DNA from: Bacteroidales bacterium
Lineage (GTDB): Bacteria; Bacteroidota; Bacteroidia; Bacteroidales; WCHB1-69
Direction: 5' to 3'
Assembly: GCA_017615795.1 (NCBI GenBank)
Contig: JAFZZK010000051.1
Location: 1-39,128 of the forward strand
Length of the DNA: 39,128 nt
This document shows, piece after piece, positions 29,505 through 38,787 of the stretch (its first letter is position 1; every line of letters begins with the position of its first letter). The notes under the pieces were generated by a model. It had not been told where the DNA came from. It saw only the letters and a list, made by a program, of their open reading frames with translations, and did no database searches. The translations under genes and the position numbers were made by a program.

Positions 29505-30167
29505 ATGGAAAACGAAAACAATATTGACCCGACCGTTGAAAACCAGGAGCCGCAAGAAAAACAAACTGCGGAGACTCTGGATACTGACAATATGGCAGAT
29601 GCCACCGAAGCGCAACCTCAGGAGACAGCCGACAACACCGAGAGTGACGAGGATGCCAAAAAGGGAATTTTCACCCGTCGGAATCGCAAGGAAAAAGCCA
29701 AAATCGAGGAGCTTGAAAAACAGTTGGAACAGGCCCAAACCGACAAGGCTGAACTCAACGACCGCTTCCTGCGCCTCTTTTCCGAGTTCGACAACTATAA
29801 GAAGCGCGTCAACAAAGAAAAATTAGACTTGATTTCGACCGCATCGGAAAAGGTCATCGTGAGCCTGCTGCCCGTGCTTGACGACTTTGAGCGTGCCATC
29901 GCCGCCAACGAAAAAGTGGAGGACACACAAGCCATCAAGGATGGTTTTGTATTGATATACAACAAATTGGTTCAACTACTCAAACGGTATGATGTGGAAG
30001 AAATCCAAGCCGTCGGCGAGGTCTTCGACACCGACTTCCATGAAGCCGTGACGCATTTCCCCACCGACAAGGAAGAGCAGAAGGGCAAGGTCATCGACGT
30101 CACCGAGAAAGGGTACAAGTTGAAAGACAAAGTAATCCGCTACGCCAAGGTTGTGGTGGGCCAATAA
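29505..30167 (+). CDS. grpE: Nucleotide exchange factor GrpE
   Basis: The 220-residue protein has an acidic, disordered N-terminus (about 1-55). A charged coiled coil follows (EELEKQLEQAQTDKAELNDR), then the conserved GrpE core: RFLRLFSEFDNYKKRVNKEK, VIVSLLPVLDDFERAI, VGEVFDTDFHEAV and YKLKDKVIRYAKVVVGQ. GrpE releases ADP from DnaK in the cytoplasm. It is 30 bases upstream of dnaJ, forming a grpE-dnaJ pair; dnaK is not in the window. Confidence 0.97.
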   Translation: MENENNIDPTVENQEPQEKQTAETLDTDNMADATEAQPQETADNTESDEDAKKGIFTRRNRKEKAKIEELEKQLEQAQTDKAELNDRFLRLFSEFDNYKKRVNKEKLDLISTASEKVIVSLLPVLDDFERAIAANEKVEDTQAIKDGFVLIYNKLVQLLKRYDVEEIQAVGEVFDTDFHEAVTHFPTDKEEQKGKVIDVTEKGYKLKDKVIRYAKVVVGQ

Positions 30168-30197
30168 TCGTTTCTTATCCTTAAAAACCACAAGATT

Positions 30198-31364
30198 ATG
30201 GCAGAAAAGAGAGACTATTATGAAGTGCTGGGCGTGGAGAAGAGCGCCTCGGCTGACGAGATAAAGAAGGCATATCGCAAGAAGGCCATGCAATACCATC
30301 CCGACCGCAATCCTGGCGACAAGGAGGCTGAGGAGAAGTTCAAGGAGGCTGCGGAGGCCTACGACGTGCTGAGCAATCCCGACAAGAAGTCGCGTTACGA
30401 CCAGTTCGGCCATGCCGGCATGGGCGGAGCCGCGTCCGATTTCTCCGGGTTCAACATCAACGACATCATCAGCCATTTTTCGGACGTGTTCGGCGGGGGT
30501 GGTGGTTTCGGCTTCAACATCGGCGATCTCTTCGGAGGCGGTGGCATGGGCGGCGGCCAGCGGGCCGTGCGCAAGGGCGGCAATCTCCGCATCAAGGTCA
30601 AGCTCACGTTGGAAGAGGTGGCCACCGGCACAGAAAAAAAAGTCAAGATCAAGAAATACGTTCCTTGCGACCACTGTCACGGCACGGGTGCCAACAGCGA
30701 ACACGGCAAGGAGACCTGCCCCACCTGTCACGGCAGCGGCCAGGAGGTGCGCCAGCAGCGCAGCATGTTCGGCATCATGCAGCAGGTGACCGTCTGCTCC
30801 CGTTGCGGGGGCACGGGCGAGATCATCAAGGATCCCTGTCCCAAGTGTCACGGCAACGGCATCGTGCAGGGCGAGGAGATGCTCACCATCGCCATCCCGG
30901 CGGGGGTCGACAACGACATGCAGCTCACCATGCGCGGAAAGGGTCACGCTGCCCAGAATGGCGGCATCAACGGCGACCTCTTCGTCGTCATTGAAGTGGC
31001 CGACCACGATGTTTTCGAACGCGACGGCAACAACCTGTACCTCAACTACTACATCAGCTTCCCGCAGGCGGCTCTCGGCACTTCGGTCGAAATCCCGACC
31101 CTTGGAGGCAAAGCCAAGATCAAGATTGCGGCGGGCACCCAAAGCGGCCAGATATTGCGACTCCAAGGCAAAGGCCTGCCCCAGCTACAGTCGCGCAACG
31201 TCGGCGACCTCATCGTCAATGTCAACGTATGGACCCCCAAGGCACTTACCAAGGAAGAGAAGGAGATCATAGAGAAGCTCAGCTCGCACGAGAATTTCAC
31301 GCCGAAACCGGGTCGCAATGAACGCGGATTTTTCAACCGTGTACGACAATTTTTCAGGGAGTAG
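30198..31364 (+). CDS. dnaJ: Chaperone protein DnaJ
   Basis: The 388-residue protein has a J domain with HPD at residues 34-36, a Gly/Phe-rich region (about 75-118), and four zinc-binding CxxCxGxG repeats ([32 protein letters not shown]). The C-terminal substrate-binding domains follow ([46 protein letters not shown]). It is a complete type I DnaJ that stimulates DnaK. It follows grpE in the same operon. The downstream genes are convergent, with only 32 bases between stops and no clear hairpin. Confidence 0.98.
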   Translation: MAEKRDYYEVLGVEKSASADEIKKAYRKKAMQYHPDRNPGDKEAEEKFKEAAEAYDVLSNPDKKSRYDQFGHAGMGGAASDFSGFNINDIISHFSDVFGGGGGFGFNIGDLFGGGGMGGGQRAVRKGGNLRIKVKLTLEEVATGTEKKVKIKKYVPCDHCHGTGANSEHGKETCPTCHGSGQEVRQQRSMFGIMQQVTVCSRCGGTGEIIKDPCPKCHGNGIVQGEEMLTIAIPAGVDNDMQLTMRGKGHAAQNGGINGDLFVVIEVADHDVFERDGNNLYLNYYISFPQAALGTSVEIPTLGGKAKIKIAAGTQSGQILRLQGKGLPQLQSRNVGDLIVNVNVWTPKALTKEEKEIIEKLSSHENFTPKPGRNERGFFNRVRQFFRE

Positions 31365-31396
31365 AGCCACACGAATGATGGCCTCGGAATCGCCGG

Positions 31397-31714
31397 CTAC
31401 AGCGCAAACTGCGTCACTACGAATGCCACGGCGAGGATAAGGGTGGCGGTGAGGATGCCGCGACCTGTCTTGTCGTATTTCAGATTGAGCAGATAATGCC
31501 GCATCAAGAAGATGGAGGGCAACATGGCGATAAGGATGAGCTTGGGCACAACGTTCTTGTAGAGGCCTGGACTGCGCATCAACATATCAGGGCGTGCGTG
31601 GACCAGCAGCAGGAGCACGCCAAACATGATGGCAAACAGAATAATGGGCACGGCCAAGCCAAGAATGACACCCAAGCCGAAAGAGTCTTTGCGTAATCTA
31701 TCTTTTAAATTCAT
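31397..31714 (-). CDS. Small membrane protein of unknown function
   Basis: The 105-residue protein has a charged start (MNLKDRLRKDSFGLG) and three hydrophobic segments: about 14-39 (VILGLAVPIILFAIMFGVLLLLV), 57-72 (PKLILIAMLPSIFLM) and 86-104 (ILTATLILAVAFVVTQFAL). The Lys/Arg pairs between them suggest a small inner membrane protein. I do not recognise the family. Its start overlaps the end of surE by 17 bases, so it is translated from the same transcript. No catalytic motif is visible. Confidence 0.75.
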   Translation of the reverse strand: MNLKDRLRKDSFGLGVILGLAVPIILFAIMFGVLLLLVHARPDMLMRSPGLYKNVVPKLILIAMLPSIFLMRHYLLNLKYDKTGRGILTATLILAVAFVVTQFAL

Positions 31715-32483
31715 TTTCCAAATATTTAATATCGTTCATAGCGTGGTAAGCCGTCATATCAACATGGACGGGCTGCACGGAAATGTAGTTGTTTTTCAAG
31801 GCCCACTCGCAGTTATCCTCACCTTCATCGGTGTTCACCAAGTAGCCGGCGAGCCAATAGTAGGTGCCGCCGTAAGGGTCAGTGCACGGTTCTAATTCCT
31901 CATGCCAGTAACCTTTGGTTTGCCGGGTGATCTTGATCCCTTTGATCTCCTCAATGGAGGCCTTGGGGAAGTTGACATTGAGACATGTGAACGGTGGAAT
32001 GCCTTTTTCGAGCACCTGGCCGACAATCTGCTTGCCGTAATGCACGGCGGCGGTAAAGTCGGCATCGGGGGAATAGTCGAGCAGGGAAAGGCCCACCGCG
32101 GTGAAGTTGTCAAAGCAGGCTTCCATGGCAGCGGCCATAGTGCCGGAGTAGATGAGGCTGACGGATGAGTTGGAGCCGTGGTTGATACCCGAGAGTACCA
32201 AATCCACGTGGCGATTCTTGAGCAACACCTTTTGGCCGAGTTTTACACAATCGGTGGGGGTGCCATTGGTCCGCCAATACTGGACACCGTTCACGGTCTT
32301 ATAGTGGTTGAGGCGCAGCGGTTCATTCATCGTGATGGCATGTGCTTTGCCTGATTGGGCGCGGTCAGGGGCCACGACGAACGTCTCACCGAAGGAGGAG
32401 GCTATCTCCACCATCGCTTCAAGGCCCTTGGCCTCGTAACCGTCGTCATTCACCACCAATATCAGAGGTCTTTTTTCCGTCAT
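31698..32483 (-). CDS. surE: 5'/3'-nucleotidase SurE
   Basis: The 261-residue protein has the SurE metal-binding motifs: NDDG with Asp13 and Asp14, Ser44 in VAPDRAQSGKAHAIT, and Asn101 in SGINHGSN. The family loop YSGTMAAAMEA is also present. SurE removes phosphate from nucleoside monophosphates in the cytoplasm. It starts 3 bases after the C25 peptidase stop and overlaps the downstream membrane-protein gene by 17 bases, forming a three-gene run. No functional link to the peptidase is obvious. Confidence 0.96.
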   Translation of the reverse strand: MTEKRPLILVVNDDGYEAKGLEAMVEIASSFGETFVVAPDRAQSGKAHAITMNEPLRLNHYKTVNGVQYWRTNGTPTDCVKLGQKVLLKNRHVDLVLSGINHGSNSSVSLIYSGTMAAAMEACFDNFTAVGLSLLDYSPDADFTAAVHYGKQIVGQVLEKGIPPFTCLNVNFPKASIEEIKGIKITRQTKGYWHEELEPCTDPYGGTYYWLAGYLVNTDEGEDNCEWALKNNYISVQPVHVDMTAYHAMNDIKYLENEFKR

Positions 32484-32486
32484 TTT

Positions 32487-35400
32487 TTATTTCTTGATAA
32501 CCTTAATCGTCGCTAAAACGTTTTTATTGTATGTGTCCGAAATTTTCAGGAGATACATGCCGGCGGTCAGTCCTTCCAAGGAGACTGCAGCCTTGTCGAC
32601 GGAGACCTCCTGATGCAGCAAGAGGCGGCCTGTCATGTCGAAGACCTGGCAGTGGAGGTTGGATTCGGCGACTTCGGCAGGGAGTTGCAGTGTGACCATG
32701 TCCGTAGTGGGATTGGGAAGGGCTGCAATATTGGTCATGAAACGTTCCTCGATGCTTGTGGGTGTCTTGCCGAGGCAGGGGAAGTTGATGGCGTCGATGG
32801 CGGCCATGTCGCTGCCGGAGCTAACATACCCGTCCTTGGAATATTGCCATTTGTAGGTGTGGGTGCCGGCGGGAACCACAACGCTATACCGGGTCCAGCC
32901 GATCTCGCCGCTCCAGCTTTCCTTGACTTGGTTGTCGATGTAGAATTTCAGGAAGTCGTAGTCTTGTTCGGAAGAGACCTTGTAATAGAACGACAGGGTG
33001 TCGGCTCTTTCATGGGTGCGAGTAATGGACAGTGTACTGCTGGAGCTGTTGCCGATTTGTGCCGAGCGAGCCGCGTAGGTGCCCTCGTAGGGGTTCTGTG
33101 TGGTAATGATCCACGGGCGAGAACTGTTCGACCAATCAAAGGCCGTGAAATCGCCCGTCTCGAAGTCTTCCATCACAGAACCAATCTTCACTGGAAACTC
33201 CAGGAACTGGCGGAAACCATCAATGGAGAGCACCGCAAGGCGTATCGTGGCAGCGGTGGGTTGCTCCGATACCGCTCTTGCTTCAAGCACCAATGTTATC
33301 CCACTGTTAACCACCATTCCTGGCAGGTCGTTGATACCGTGATTGAGAATCAGAGAGCCATCAGGATTAGTGGCATTGACACTGCCCAGATATGATTTCC
33401 CGTTTCCCACATTGGTGATGGGAATCCTAAGGTAAGCTGTTTCGCCAAGGTCGAGGCGACCGTCGCCATTACCGGTCTGGCTATCGTCCACAATGACTTC
33501 GCCTATCTGGAACAGCGGGGCGTGCAGGGGCAGGGTGCGATTGAAAATGCGGGTTTCCCCATTTGACGTGATGGACACTTGGATGTGGGCGTCATGGAAA
33601 GCCGGAGCCTCGTCGGACACTCTCACTTGGAATGCGGCGGTGAATATCTGGGTGGAATCCGCCGCCAGGCTGGGGACGTTCAAGCTATTGTCAAGAACCG
33701 TGATATAGGGGTCGTCGGAGGAAATCTGCACCGTGTTGTTGTTGGCAGTCTGGGAGCCGATGTTTTTCATCACGGCATCGAGCGTCAAAGTCTCCCCATA
33801 GTCGGCTAATCCGTCATGGTTTTTGTCGTCGTTGACCACAAAGTTCTGGCACACCAAAAAGGGTCCGTCATTGGGAATGAGGGTGATGCTGCCCTGATAG
33901 GGCATGTAGTTGAGGGCGGTGGCCAGCACTTGGAGGGTGTCGCCGACGGTTAAAGAGGATGGGAGGTTCAAGGTGAGAGACCCATTGACGATGGTGCCTT
34001 GTGCAACGATGGCATCATGACATGTGAGGGTGACGCGTGCGCCGGAGACGGCGGACATGAACGTTGCATCGTTGATGCCAAAGGGCAAAGAAGCAGGATG
34101 GTCAACCACGAGGTTTTGGGGCACAGCGGTGCGTACTTGCAGGGCGGGATCGCCAAAGAGCACCCACGTGCGGGAAACCTCATAGTCGTTGTACACGTCA
34201 AGCATGTGGATCATGCCGTTGAAGGCGATACAACCGAAAGTATGTCGCTGCGCTGCGTTGTTGGCACCGGTGAGCAGTTCAATCATACGGTCTTGGGCGC
34301 ACATCGGCGAATTCCACGGTTGGTTGATGGTGGACATGAGCGCGCCGACGGCTCCGGTGGGCTTCCCGTTCTTCTCGGCGCGCAACCATGCTTCGGCAAA
34401 GCAGGTGCGACCGCTGTAGGCTCCGTTCACACAGGCCACCGAGAAAATGAACGGTAGCTTGTGGTAGTTGGTCAGGTTGTTGATGTTGCTGACGCTGAAG
34501 TTAGACGACACCCAGGAGGTTTCAGCACCGTGGCCGCAGTAATTGATAATGCCCACGCCGCTGTTTAAAGCCTGTGTCACCATCGAGGCGGTCGGGTTGC
34601 CGGAAGCATCAAGCCCCCCCTGGCTACCCTCAAACATTTCATAACCAGAGGTATATGTGTAGTTCATCAAGACATTGTCTATATTGCGGATGTGGTCGTA
34701 GTCGTACTCGGTGTTGTCGCCCGGCCCTTGGTCAGAGGCTATGCCCAGGAATACGGGAAAATGGGCACTTTCCTGGGGCTCCTTTTCGTACTGGATGAAC
34801 TTTTCAACCTGAGTGTACACCTGGCTGATGTTCTCGGCGGACACCTTGCCCAGGATGGCGTCGGGATAGTGGTCGTTGCCGACCAGTTCGACGTAGTAGT
34901 TGTCGCTGATGTTGCCGCCCGCGCTGATGGTGGGGAACTGTTGGTTGTCGCCCACGATAATCACGTAAGCGAGGTTATGGCTATTGTAGTAGTTCAGAAT
35001 GTAGTTCTTGATGGCAGAGCTGGTGCTGCCGGCGACAGAGAGGGGCACAATTTCGGCAGCATAGCCGTTGCGAATCTTCCACTCGGCGTAAGGCTCCATG
35101 GCCTCACAAAAGTTGTCGGGGGCGAGGATGAGCATGTCGCCATACTCCTCCAGCGGGGTGGACTTGGCGGTATTATAGTTCAAAAAGTGGTTGGCATAGA
35201 CGTCGTCGAATCCCTTGGCCACGCGGTCGAGGCGGCGGATGCCCGTGTTGCTGTTGTAGCGGACACGCACGGTCATGCTGCTATAGGCTTTCAGTTGCTT
35301 GCTGACGGGGTTGTACGCGAACGGGTAGAGTTGCAGTGCCACGCCGCTATAGTCGCGCAAGCGGTAGGTTTCGCCCACATGGACCGTATTGTCGTTCAGG

Positions 35401-35822
35401 AAGCGATTCTCAAAGTAGGGAGCACCCTTCATGTAGGCCACATTCGCGGGGTCCACATTGCGGTAGAGGCGACCCTTGGAGGGTGCCAACTCGAAATTGC
35501 GCACCAATGTGTAGTCGGATTCCAAAATCTCCACCGTGGGGTTGCTGCCGTCGGGCACGATGAGCGAAAAGGCGGTCTGCAGCAACTCAGGAGCGCCGGC
35601 CTCCAACACGGGGTAAGCCTGCGGCATGACGAGCTTGTACATCTCCACACCGTTCATGTCCACGGGAATGCTCTTGTAAGCAGGGTAGTCCACACGCACC
35701 ACGACACCGTCGGCGGAGGATTCCAACAAAGTGAAACGAATGCCTTGCGCCTGGACGGACATTATCGTGAAAACAAGTAAAATGAGTGAGAAAAGAGCGA
35801 TTTTCTTGAGAGAATCTTTCAT
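32487..35822 (-). CDS. Gingipain-like C25 cysteine peptidase with type A T9SS sorting domain
   Basis: The 1111-residue precursor has a signal peptide (about 1-26, ending SVQAQ) and a propeptide/N-terminal region to about 225. The peptidase C25 domain spans about 228-560: strands LILAPDNF and YVIIVGDNQQFP, catalytic His431 in YCGHGAETSW and catalytic Cys464 in FSVACVNGAYS. Ig-like modules carry two DxNxDGxxDxGE-type motifs (about 665-677 and 780-794), likely calcium sites. A MAM/jelly-roll-like domain lies at about 884-1016 (MEDFETGDF, AAIDAINFP). A type A T9SS C-terminal domain covers 1028-1111 (LPNPTTDMVTL, QVFDMTGRLL, GMYLLKI). It is probably a secreted, surface-anchored protease. Arg or Lys specificity cannot be read from sequence. 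It leads the operon with surE. Confidence 0.93.
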   Translation of the reverse strand: MKDSLKKIALFSLILLVFTIMSVQAQGIRFTLLESSADGVVVRVDYPAYKSIPVDMNGVEMYKLVMPQAYPVLEAGAPELLQTAFSLIVPDGSNPTVEILESDYTLVRNFELAPSKGRLYRNVDPANVAYMKGAPYFENRFLNDNTVHVGETYRLRDYSGVALQLYPFAYNPVSKQLKAYSSMTVRVRYNSNTGIRRLDRVAKGFDDVYANHFLNYNTAKSTPLEEYGDMLILAPDNFCEAMEPYAEWKIRNGYAAEIVPLSVAGSTSSAIKNYILNYYNSHNLAYVIIVGDNQQFPTISAGGNISDNYYVELVGNDHYPDAILGKVSAENISQVYTQVEKFIQYEKEPQESAHFPVFLGIASDQGPGDNTEYDYDHIRNIDNVLMNYTYTSGYEMFEGSQGGLDASGNPTASMVTQALNSGVGIINYCGHGAETSWVSSNFSVSNINNLTNYHKLPFIFSVACVNGAYSGRTCFAEAWLRAEKNGKPTGAVGALMSTINQPWNSPMCAQDRMIELLTGANNAAQRHTFGCIAFNGMIHMLDVYNDYEVSRTWVLFGDPALQVRTAVPQNLVVDHPASLPFGINDATFMSAVSGARVTLTCHDAIVAQGTIVNGSLTLNLPSSLTVGDTLQVLATALNYMPYQGSITLIPNDGPFLVCQNFVVNDDKNHDGLADYGETLTLDAVMKNIGSQTANNNTVQISSDDPYITVLDNSLNVPSLAADSTQIFTAAFQVRVSDEAPAFHDAHIQVSITSNGETRIFNRTLPLHAPLFQIGEVIVDDSQTGNGDGRLDLGETAYLRIPITNVGNGKSYLGSVNATNPDGSLILNHGINDLPGMVVNSGITLVLEARAVSEQPTAATIRLAVLSIDGFRQFLEFPVKIGSVMEDFETGDFTAFDWSNSSRPWIITTQNPYEGTYAARSAQIGNSSSSTLSITRTHERADTLSFYYKVSSEQDYDFLKFYIDNQVKESWSGEIGWTRYSVVVPAGTHTYKWQYSKDGYVSSGSDMAAIDAINFPCLGKTPTSIEERFMTNIAALPNPTTDMVTLQLPAEVAESNLHCQVFDMTGRLLLHQEVSVDKAAVSLEGLTAGMYLLKISDTYNKNVLATIKVIKK

Positions 35823-35848
35823 AAAAATAGTGTTTTGTAAAAAGCGCG

Positions 35849-35856
35849 CAAAGATA
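35849..35856 (-). promoter_or_regulatory. Predicted -7 element (TATCTTTG) for the C25 peptidase operon
   Basis: The minus strand reads GCTATCTTTGCGC, a full TAnnTTTG match 27 bases before the peptidase ATG. Confidence 0.7.
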
Positions 35857-35924
35857 GCAAAAAAACATTTGGCTTTGCCTGTCGAAAAGTGTGTTTTTCG
35901 CTCTCCTTTTTGACAATTTTTGTT

Positions 35925-35932
35925 TACTTTTG
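35925..35932 (+). promoter_or_regulatory. Predicted -7 element (TACTTTTG) for the folate cyclo-ligase gene
   Basis: GTTTACTTTTGCGC fits TAnnTTTG and lies about 100 bases before the ATG at 36031. It is divergent from the peptidase promoter. Confidence 0.6.
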
Positions 35933-36030
35933 CGCAGCAAAAGAAGAAAATTTTCCGCTTTTCAACTAAAGCGTTCTCATTGACCTATTTTGCTGATTAA
36001 GAAGTGACATTTATCCCATAAAATATTGCC

Positions 36031-36561
36031 ATGATGGACAAGAAAAGTTTACGTCAGGAGATTCGGAGACGGAAAAAAGAACACACGCCAGCGGAGTTGA
36101 TGGCGCAATCGGAATGTATCATGAAAAAATTGGCCGCGCATCCGGCGTTCGTTGCGGCGGAGCGCGTGATGCTATACGCCTCGCTGCCCGACGAGGTGCA
36201 GACGTTGGCTTTCATCGACGAGTGGAAGGGACGCAAGCACATCATCCTGCCCACGGTGGTTGGCGATGATATCGTGCCCGTGGAGGCCACAATAGAGGGG
36301 AAAATGGTAGAGGGTGACTTCCACATCTTGGAACCGGAAAACAATCCTTACGAGGGAGGCTTTGACCTCATCGTGGTGCCAGGCATGGCCTTCGACCGTG
36401 CAGGACACCGTCTCGGGCGCGGGCGCGGCTATTACGACCGCTTCCTCGCAAAACATCCCGACGTCAAGACCATCGGACTATGCTTCGACTTCCAGTTGGT
36501 GGAGGAGATTCCCACGGAAGCGCACGACAAAGTGGTGGAGGCGGTGATAACCTTTCCATGA
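36031..36561 (+). CDS. 5-formyltetrahydrofolate cyclo-ligase
   Basis: The 176-residue protein has the basic ATP-binding N-terminus (KKSLRQEIRRRKKE), the VMLYASLPDEVQTL segment and the family signature GHRLGRGRGYYDRFL (126-139) near FDLIVVPGMAFD. It converts 5-formyl-THF to 5,10-methenyl-THF with ATP hydrolysis, recycling the folate store. Two adjacent ATG codons (36031 and 36034) are equally possible starts. Peptidase T follows in the same direction but has its own predicted promoter. Confidence 0.95.
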   Translation: MMDKKSLRQEIRRRKKEHTPAELMAQSECIMKKLAAHPAFVAAERVMLYASLPDEVQTLAFIDEWKGRKHIILPTVVGDDIVPVEATIEGKMVEGDFHILEPENNPYEGGFDLIVVPGMAFDRAGHRLGRGRGYYDRFLAKHPDVKTIGLCFDFQLVEEIPTEAHDKVVEAVITFP

Positions 36562-36569
36562 TTTTTTCG

Positions 36570-36577
36570 TATTTTTG
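36570..36577 (+). promoter_or_regulatory. Predicted -7 element (TATTTTTG) for pepT
   Basis: TCGTATTTTTGCCG starts 9 bases after the cyclo-ligase stop and 57 bases before the pepT ATG at 36627, a full TAnnTTTG match. Confidence 0.65.
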
Positions 36578-36626
36578 CCGTCTATTAATCACATCTGAAA
36601 CACAAACAGTTAAAATCCCATCTGAT

Positions 36627-37838
36627 ATGAAAGAAAAACTGCTAACCCGATTTTCCAAGTACATTTCCTATGCAACCACATCCGACGAAAGCTCGCAGAG
36701 CTATCCGTCCACGCAGGCGTTGATGGATTTCGCCGGCGTGATGGTCGAAGAGCTCAAGGCCATCGGCATGGTGGAGGTGGAACGCGACCAGTACGGCTAC
36801 GTCACGGCGCTGCTGCCCGCCAACACCGACGAGAAGGCTCCCACCATCGGTTTCATCGCCCATATAGACACTGCCCCCGACATGCCGGGCATCGCCGCCC
36901 CCCGCATCATCGAGAACTATGACGGCAAGGACATCCTCCTCGATGCCGAAAGCAAGACCTCCCTCACGCTGGCCGACTTCCCGGAGTTGGCCGACTACAA
37001 GGGGCAGACGCTCCTCGTGACCGATGGAAAAACCCTGTTGGGTGCCGATGACAAGGCCGGTGTCGCCGAGATTGTCTGCGCCATCGAATACCTCATCCAG
37101 CATCCCGAAATCAAGCATGGACCCATTAAGGTGGCCTTCACCCCCGACGAAGAGATTGGCCAAGGCGTCAAGTACTTCGACACCGCCAAGTTTGGCTGCG
37201 ACTTCGGCTACACCATGGATGGCGGCGCCATCGGGGAGTTGGAGTTTGAGAACTTCAACGCTGCCAGCGCCGTCATCAAAATCCAGGGTCGCAACATCCA
37301 CCCGGGCTATGCCAAGAACAAGATGGTGAACTCGCAGCTCATCGCCATGGAACTCAATGACATGCTGCCGGAGTTCGAGCGCCCGCAATACACACAGGAC
37401 TATGAAGGCTTCTTCCTGCTCATCCACATAGAGGGCACCGTGGAAAACACCCAACTCAACTATATCATCCGCGACCACGACCACCAGAAATTTGAGGCCA
37501 AGAAAAAGATGATGCAAGACATCGTGGATTTCCTCAATCTCAAGTACGACAACCGGTTGACATGCGAGATCAAGGACCAGTACTACAACATGCGGGAGAA
37601 GGTGGAGCCTGTCTTCTACGTAGTGGAGCGGGCCATGAAGGCGATGGAGGAGGCTGGCGTGAAACCCATCGTGCAACCCATCCGCGGCGGCACCGACGGT
37701 GCAAACCTCTCCTTCCGGGGACTCCCCTGCCCCAACATCTTCGCCGGCGGCCACAACTTCCACGGCAAATACGAGTATGTGCCGCTGGAGTCGATGGTGA
37801 AGGCCACGGAGGTGATTGTGAACATCGCGAAACTGTAG
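36627..37838 (+). CDS. pepT: Peptidase T (tripeptidase)
   Basis: The 403-residue cytoplasmic M20-family protein starts at the ATG at 36627 (MKEKLLTRFSKYISYATTSD). A longer frame back to 36480 runs through the upstream gene and promoter and is not used. Metal and catalytic residues are in place: His79 and Asp81 (FIAHIDTAPD), Asp141 (LGADDKAG), Glu175 and Glu176 (TPDEEIGQG), Asp198 (TMDGG) and His379 (GGHNFHGKYE). PepT removes the N-terminal residue of tripeptides using two zinc ions. Length and motif order match the family. It ends before a strong terminator. Confidence 0.97.
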   Translation: MKEKLLTRFSKYISYATTSDESSQSYPSTQALMDFAGVMVEELKAIGMVEVERDQYGYVTALLPANTDEKAPTIGFIAHIDTAPDMPGIAAPRIIENYDGKDILLDAESKTSLTLADFPELADYKGQTLLVTDGKTLLGADDKAGVAEIVCAIEYLIQHPEIKHGPIKVAFTPDEEIGQGVKYFDTAKFGCDFGYTMDGGAIGELEFENFNAASAVIKIQGRNIHPGYAKNKMVNSQLIAMELNDMLPEFERPQYTQDYEGFFLLIHIEGTVENTQLNYIIRDHDHQKFEAKKKMMQDIVDFLNLKYDNRLTCEIKDQYYNMREKVEPVFYVVERAMKAMEEAGVKPIVQPIRGGTDGANLSFRGLPCPNIFAGGHNFHGKYEYVPLESMVKATEVIVNIAKL

Positions 37839-37862
37839 GCGTTCTACCTGTCACCCGAATAT

Positions 37863-37904
37863 ACAAACAGAGGGCATTTTCACAGGAAAGTGCCCTCTGT
37901 TTGT
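37863..37904 (+). terminator. Intrinsic terminator of pepT
   Basis: A 14-bp perfect stem (ACAAACAGAGGGCA / TGCCCTCTGTTTGT) extends by one T-G and three T-A pairs, closes a CACAGG loop and is followed by CTGTTTTATTTT. It lies 24 bases after the pepT stop. Confidence 0.9.
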
Positions 37905-37914
37905 CTGTTTTATT

Positions 37915-38313
37915 TTAGCACCCCTCGCCGGGGTACAATAGCGCGCAGCGGGAAATGATGGTGTTGGCATTGTCGAAACCCACATCACAGACTCTTTTGT
38001 CCTTTATGCCGTCATACCCCATACACAAATGCATGATGTTATAGCCATCAACAACAAAGGCCAACAGTTTCTTGTCGCGTTTGCTGGCAGCCTCTTTGTA
38101 TTTGTCAATATCCGGGCGACCTTTGCCTTTGCGAACGTCCAGTACTGCATCCAGTGCAATGAGACAGCCGTTCCACAGCGTGTTCCCAGCTATTTTGACG
38201 TACTTTTCGTCCGAATATCGCTTCAGTTCGGGGTCATAGTTGGCCTTCTGGATTACTTCCTCCGCATTGGTCACATATCTGCGAGCCTCGTCTATCGGGT
38301 TCTTCTTTATCAT
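37915..38313 (-). CDS. DUF5618-like protein, paralogue 2
   Basis: The 132-residue helical protein is about three-quarters identical by eye to its neighbour at 38349-38750. Shared segments include KNPIDEARRY, TNAEEVIQKANYDPELK, AGNTLWNGCLIALDAV and MGYDGIKDKRVCD. The pattern (KYVK-x-A-x-NT, ALDA, GYDG) matches the Bacteroidota DUF5618 family from memory. The function of the family is unknown; it looks like a small all-helical, HEPN-like bundle, but the RNase motif R-x4-6-H is not evident. It has its own -7 element in the 35-base gap behind the upstream copy. Confidence 0.85.
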   Translation of the reverse strand: MIKKNPIDEARRYVTNAEEVIQKANYDPELKRYSDEKYVKIAGNTLWNGCLIALDAVLDVRKGKGRPDIDKYKEAASKRDKKLLAFVVDGYNIMHLCMGYDGIKDKRVCDVGFDNANTIISRCALLYPGEGC

Positions 38314-38336
38314 AGTTCAAAGTGTTTAAGTATGTG

Positions 38337-38344
38337 CAAAAATA
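38337..38344 (-). promoter_or_regulatory. Predicted -7 element (TATTTTTG) for DUF5618 paralogue 2
   Basis: The minus strand reads GATATTTTTGCACATAC, a full match, 24 bases before the ATG and inside the gap between the paralogues. Confidence 0.65.
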
Positions 38345-38348
38345 TCTC

Positions 38349-38750
38349 TCATGCACGCGCTGCATCGGGTAACAGTTTAGCGCAGCGGTTGATAATGGTG
38401 GTGGCGTTATCGAACCCCGCATCACACACCCTCTTATCCTTGATTCCGTCATAGCCCATAGACAAGTGCATAATGTCATAACCGGTCACAATGGCCGCCA
38501 GCAACTTCCGGTCTCGTTGACCGGCAGATTCTTTGTATTTGCCGATATCGGGGCGTCCTTTGCGCTTGGATATGCCAAACACCGCGTCGAGTGCAATCAG
38601 GCACCCGTTCCACAACGTGTTCCCCGCCATTTTGACATACTTGCCATCCATGTAAATTTTCAGTTCAGGGTCGTAGTTGGCCTTTTGAATGACCTCTTCC
38701 GCATTTGTCAAGTACCTGCGAGCCTCGTCTATCGGGTTCTTCTTTTTCAT
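38349..38750 (-). CDS. DUF5618-like protein, paralogue 1
   Basis: The 133-residue protein (MKKKNPIDEARRYLTNAEEV...) is the upstream member of the tandem pair. It differs from its paralogue mainly in the linker GISKRKGRPDIGKYKESAGQ and at the C-terminus (LLPDAARA against LYPGEGC). It is soluble and helix-rich, with no signal peptide or membrane segment. The tandem arrangement indicates a local duplication. The preceding TATTTTTGCAC element is nearly the same as that of the second copy, so the promoter was probably duplicated too. The function is unknown. Confidence 0.85.
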   Translation of the reverse strand: MKKKNPIDEARRYLTNAEEVIQKANYDPELKIYMDGKYVKMAGNTLWNGCLIALDAVFGISKRKGRPDIGKYKESAGQRDRKLLAAIVTGYDIMHLSMGYDGIKDKRVCDAGFDNATTIINRCAKLLPDAARA

Positions 38751-38787
38751 ATTTTTCAGCTTTCCGTTATCTCACAATTGTCCAGTG

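Noticed and set aside
34692-35780. 362-codon plus-strand frame antisense to the C25 peptidase
   Set aside because: The minus-strand frame has catalytic motifs, a signal peptide and a sorting domain; the plus frame has none.
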